Made by a program: the position numbers and the translations under genes
NCBI RefSeq assembly: GCF_020005365.1
Contig: NZ_JACNML010000008.1
Span: 84,760-148,759, forward strand
From: Kangiella shandongensis
Lineage (GTDB): Bacteria; Pseudomonadota; Gammaproteobacteria; Enterobacterales; Kangiellaceae
Reading direction: 5' to 3'
DNA: 64,000 nt
The notes under the pieces: model-generated
Seen by the model: only the letters and a program-made list of their open reading frames with translations
The model's database searches: none
Told to the model about the DNA's origin: nothing
Part shown: positions 63,206 to 64,000 of the stretch, in pieces
How the letters are laid out: the number at the start of each line of letters is the position of its first letter
Position numbering within the stretch: position 1 is the stretch's first letter

Positions 63206-63661
63206 ATGGAGTTTTTCTCAGGACTCGAATACTGGCATTGGCTGGTACTCGGTTTACTGCTACTGATATTAGAAATGTTCGCGCCAGGCGCCATCCTGTT
63301 GTGGTTCGGCATCGCGGCATTGGTTGTTGGTAGCTTATTGTTACTCTTGGGGGAGCTCCTTTCCCTACAATGGCAATTACTGATCTTCTCCGTATTTTCA
63401 ATCGTCAGTATCGTGATGTGGAAAAATTACAGTAAAAAAAGACAGCGTGAACATCCCGAAGAAGAAGGGTCATTAAATCAGCGTGGCAAATCATTAATTG
63501 GCCAAACTTTTACTTTGGCAACTGCGATTGAAGATGGTGTGGGCAAAGCCAAAGTCGGCGACACTTACTGGCGTGTTACTGGACCGGACTTACCGCAAGG
63601 CGCAAAAATTAAAGTCGTTGGGTTTGAGGGCGCGACATTAAGGGTTGAGAAGAGCAAATAA
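63206..63661 (+). CDS. NfeD family membrane protein (YbbJ-like)
   Basis: The 151-residue short NfeD protein has three hydrophobic segments (residues about 10-75) and a C-terminal OB-fold domain (GKSLIGQTFTLATAIEDGVGKAKVGDTYWRV). It is a usual partner of SPFH proteins. GGAGG lies just before the start codon. Confidence 0.92.
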   Translation: MEFFSGLEYWHWLVLGLLLLILEMFAPGAILLWFGIAALVVGSLLLLLGELLSLQWQLLIFSVFSIVSIVMWKNYSKKRQREHPEEEGSLNQRGKSLIGQTFTLATAIEDGVGKAKVGDTYWRVTGPDLPQGAKIKVVGFEGATLRVEKSK

Positions 63662-63704
63662 CCAGGTAAGTCATATTTGCTTTATAGCAAGTAGTTATAT
63701 GCCT

Positions 63705-63736
63705 AAAAAGGCTCTTGATACAAAGAGCCTTTTTTA
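63705..63736 (+). terminator. Terminator after the NfeD gene
   Basis: AAAAAGGCTCTT and AAAGAGCCTTTTTT arms around a short loop, ending in T residues. It ends the SPFH-NfeD transcript. It could also act from the other strand because the arms are A/T-flanked on both sides. Confidence 0.85.
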
Positions 63737-63834
63737 TTAGCATTTAGTGGAAGGATTGTTCTGGTTAAGTTAAATAACTCTGATAAGAAAAAACATTTAA
63801 TATAAAAAATTATAAAAATTAAGGATGAGAAGGA

Positions 63835-63984
63835 ATGAAAACAATATTATCTACTCTGATAATTTTCTCACTATGTAGTGGCAGACTAAACCCGAACACT
63901 CTTTTAAGTGGTAGTATTACCCTTAACAAAGAGGTGTTCAATGGTAAGAAGAAGACAACGTCGGTCATTCAGTCCGGAGTTTAA
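63835..63984 (+). pseudogene. Signal-peptide gene interrupted by an insertion sequence
   Basis: An ATG with AAGGA upstream starts MKTILSTLIIFSL, a typical Sec signal peptide. After 13 codons the frame runs into the end of an insertion sequence (boundary near 63874) and closes at 63982 in transposon sequence. The gene body presumably resumes beyond the IS outside the window, so its function cannot be told. Confidence 0.6.
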
Positions 63985-64000
63985 ACGAGATGCTGCGAGT
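63874..64000 (+). mobile_element. Left end of an IS3-family insertion sequence (partial)
   Basis: From TGTAGTGGCAGACTAAACCC onward the sequence has the layout of an IS3-type left end: a terminal TG, a short leader of about 67 bases and a transposase OrfA start. The right end is outside the window, so the terminal repeats and target duplication cannot be confirmed. The exact boundary is an estimate. Confidence 0.65.
63941..64000 (+). CDS. IS3-family transposase OrfA, N-terminus (partial)
   Basis: The frame from ATG 63941 reads MVRRRQRRSFSPEFKRDAAS to the window edge. The basic start followed by FSPEFKRDAA is typical of the helix-turn-helix OrfA of IS3-family elements. In complete elements a second frame (OrfB, DDE integrase) follows by frameshifting. 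Confidence 0.8.
   Translation, partial: MVRRRQRRSFSPEFKRDAAS

Overview
This 64-kb window looks like a chromosomal segment of a marine or halophilic gammaproteobacterium. The pointers are the start of a Na+-translocating NADH:quinone reductase operon, the secG to tRNA-Leu(GAG) order also found in E. coli, the tex / ompR-envZ / hslO-hslR / yrfG / nudE neighbourhood, a complete type II secretion operon, KDO kinase and other LPS genes, and the gpmI-envC-ctpA block. A Kangiella-like organism is my best guess, but this is inference from gene content only. Apart from an IS3-type element cut by the right edge, the window is ordinary chromosome.

Layout. 1-3.3 kb: nqrB start and nqrA (minus), tpiA, secG with an unusual acidic tail, tRNA-Leu. 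3.6-8.5 kb: a small one-helix membrane protein, soxR, and a minus-strand stress block. In that block an ECF42-like sigma factor precedes two DGPF-domain genes and appears to have its own promoter in front of them, and a flavin reductase/arylamine N-acetyltransferase pair carries a textbook SoxR-type promoter. 8.5-16.4 kb: a branched-chain amino-acid operon ilvC-ilvG-ilvM-cimA-ilvE-ilvD (minus). It is preceded by two tandem leader-peptide attenuators, and citramalate synthase sits inside it. 16.5-22.6 kb: envelope genes (LpxH-like phosphoesterase, BamA-like barrel, a paralogue of the small one-helix protein, heptosyltransferase-family protein, KDO kinase, DUF3667 and DUF2909 proteins). 22.6-29.2 kb: cytochrome oxidase assembly genes (SURF1, a Sco-like CxxxC protein, heme A synthase, heme O synthase, Sco), then a MATE transporter and a GT9 gene broken by one in-frame amber codon. 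29.1-34 kb: an LpxL-type acyltransferase fused to a kinase-like domain, DUF423, TIGR02444, FKBP isomerase, DUF962, a monooxygenase-fold protein and DsbB. 34-39.9 kb: tex, ompR-envZ, hslO, hslR. 40-51.7 kb: gspC to gspN. 51.7-52.9 kb: yrfG, nudE. 52.9-56.7 kb: an operon of two paralogous HEWGH zinc-protease lipoproteins and a small periplasmic protein. 56.7-60.8 kb: ctpA, envC, gpmI. 60.9-63.7 kb: a secreted DUF4124 protein with two repeated domains, then qmcA-like and nfeD-like genes. 63.8-64 kb: a signal-peptide gene interrupted by an insertion sequence.

The most rewarding signals are regulatory or small: the duplicated ilv attenuator with a simple two-strand switch that can be read from the sequence, the SoxR promoter next to soxR, a TGTCGA-N17-CGAC promoter in front of the DGPF operon, and a pair of roughly 42-residue membrane proteins sharing F-x-D-x-C-x-VVI-x-L-x-LIG. 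No CRISPR array, prophage or complete mobile element was seen.
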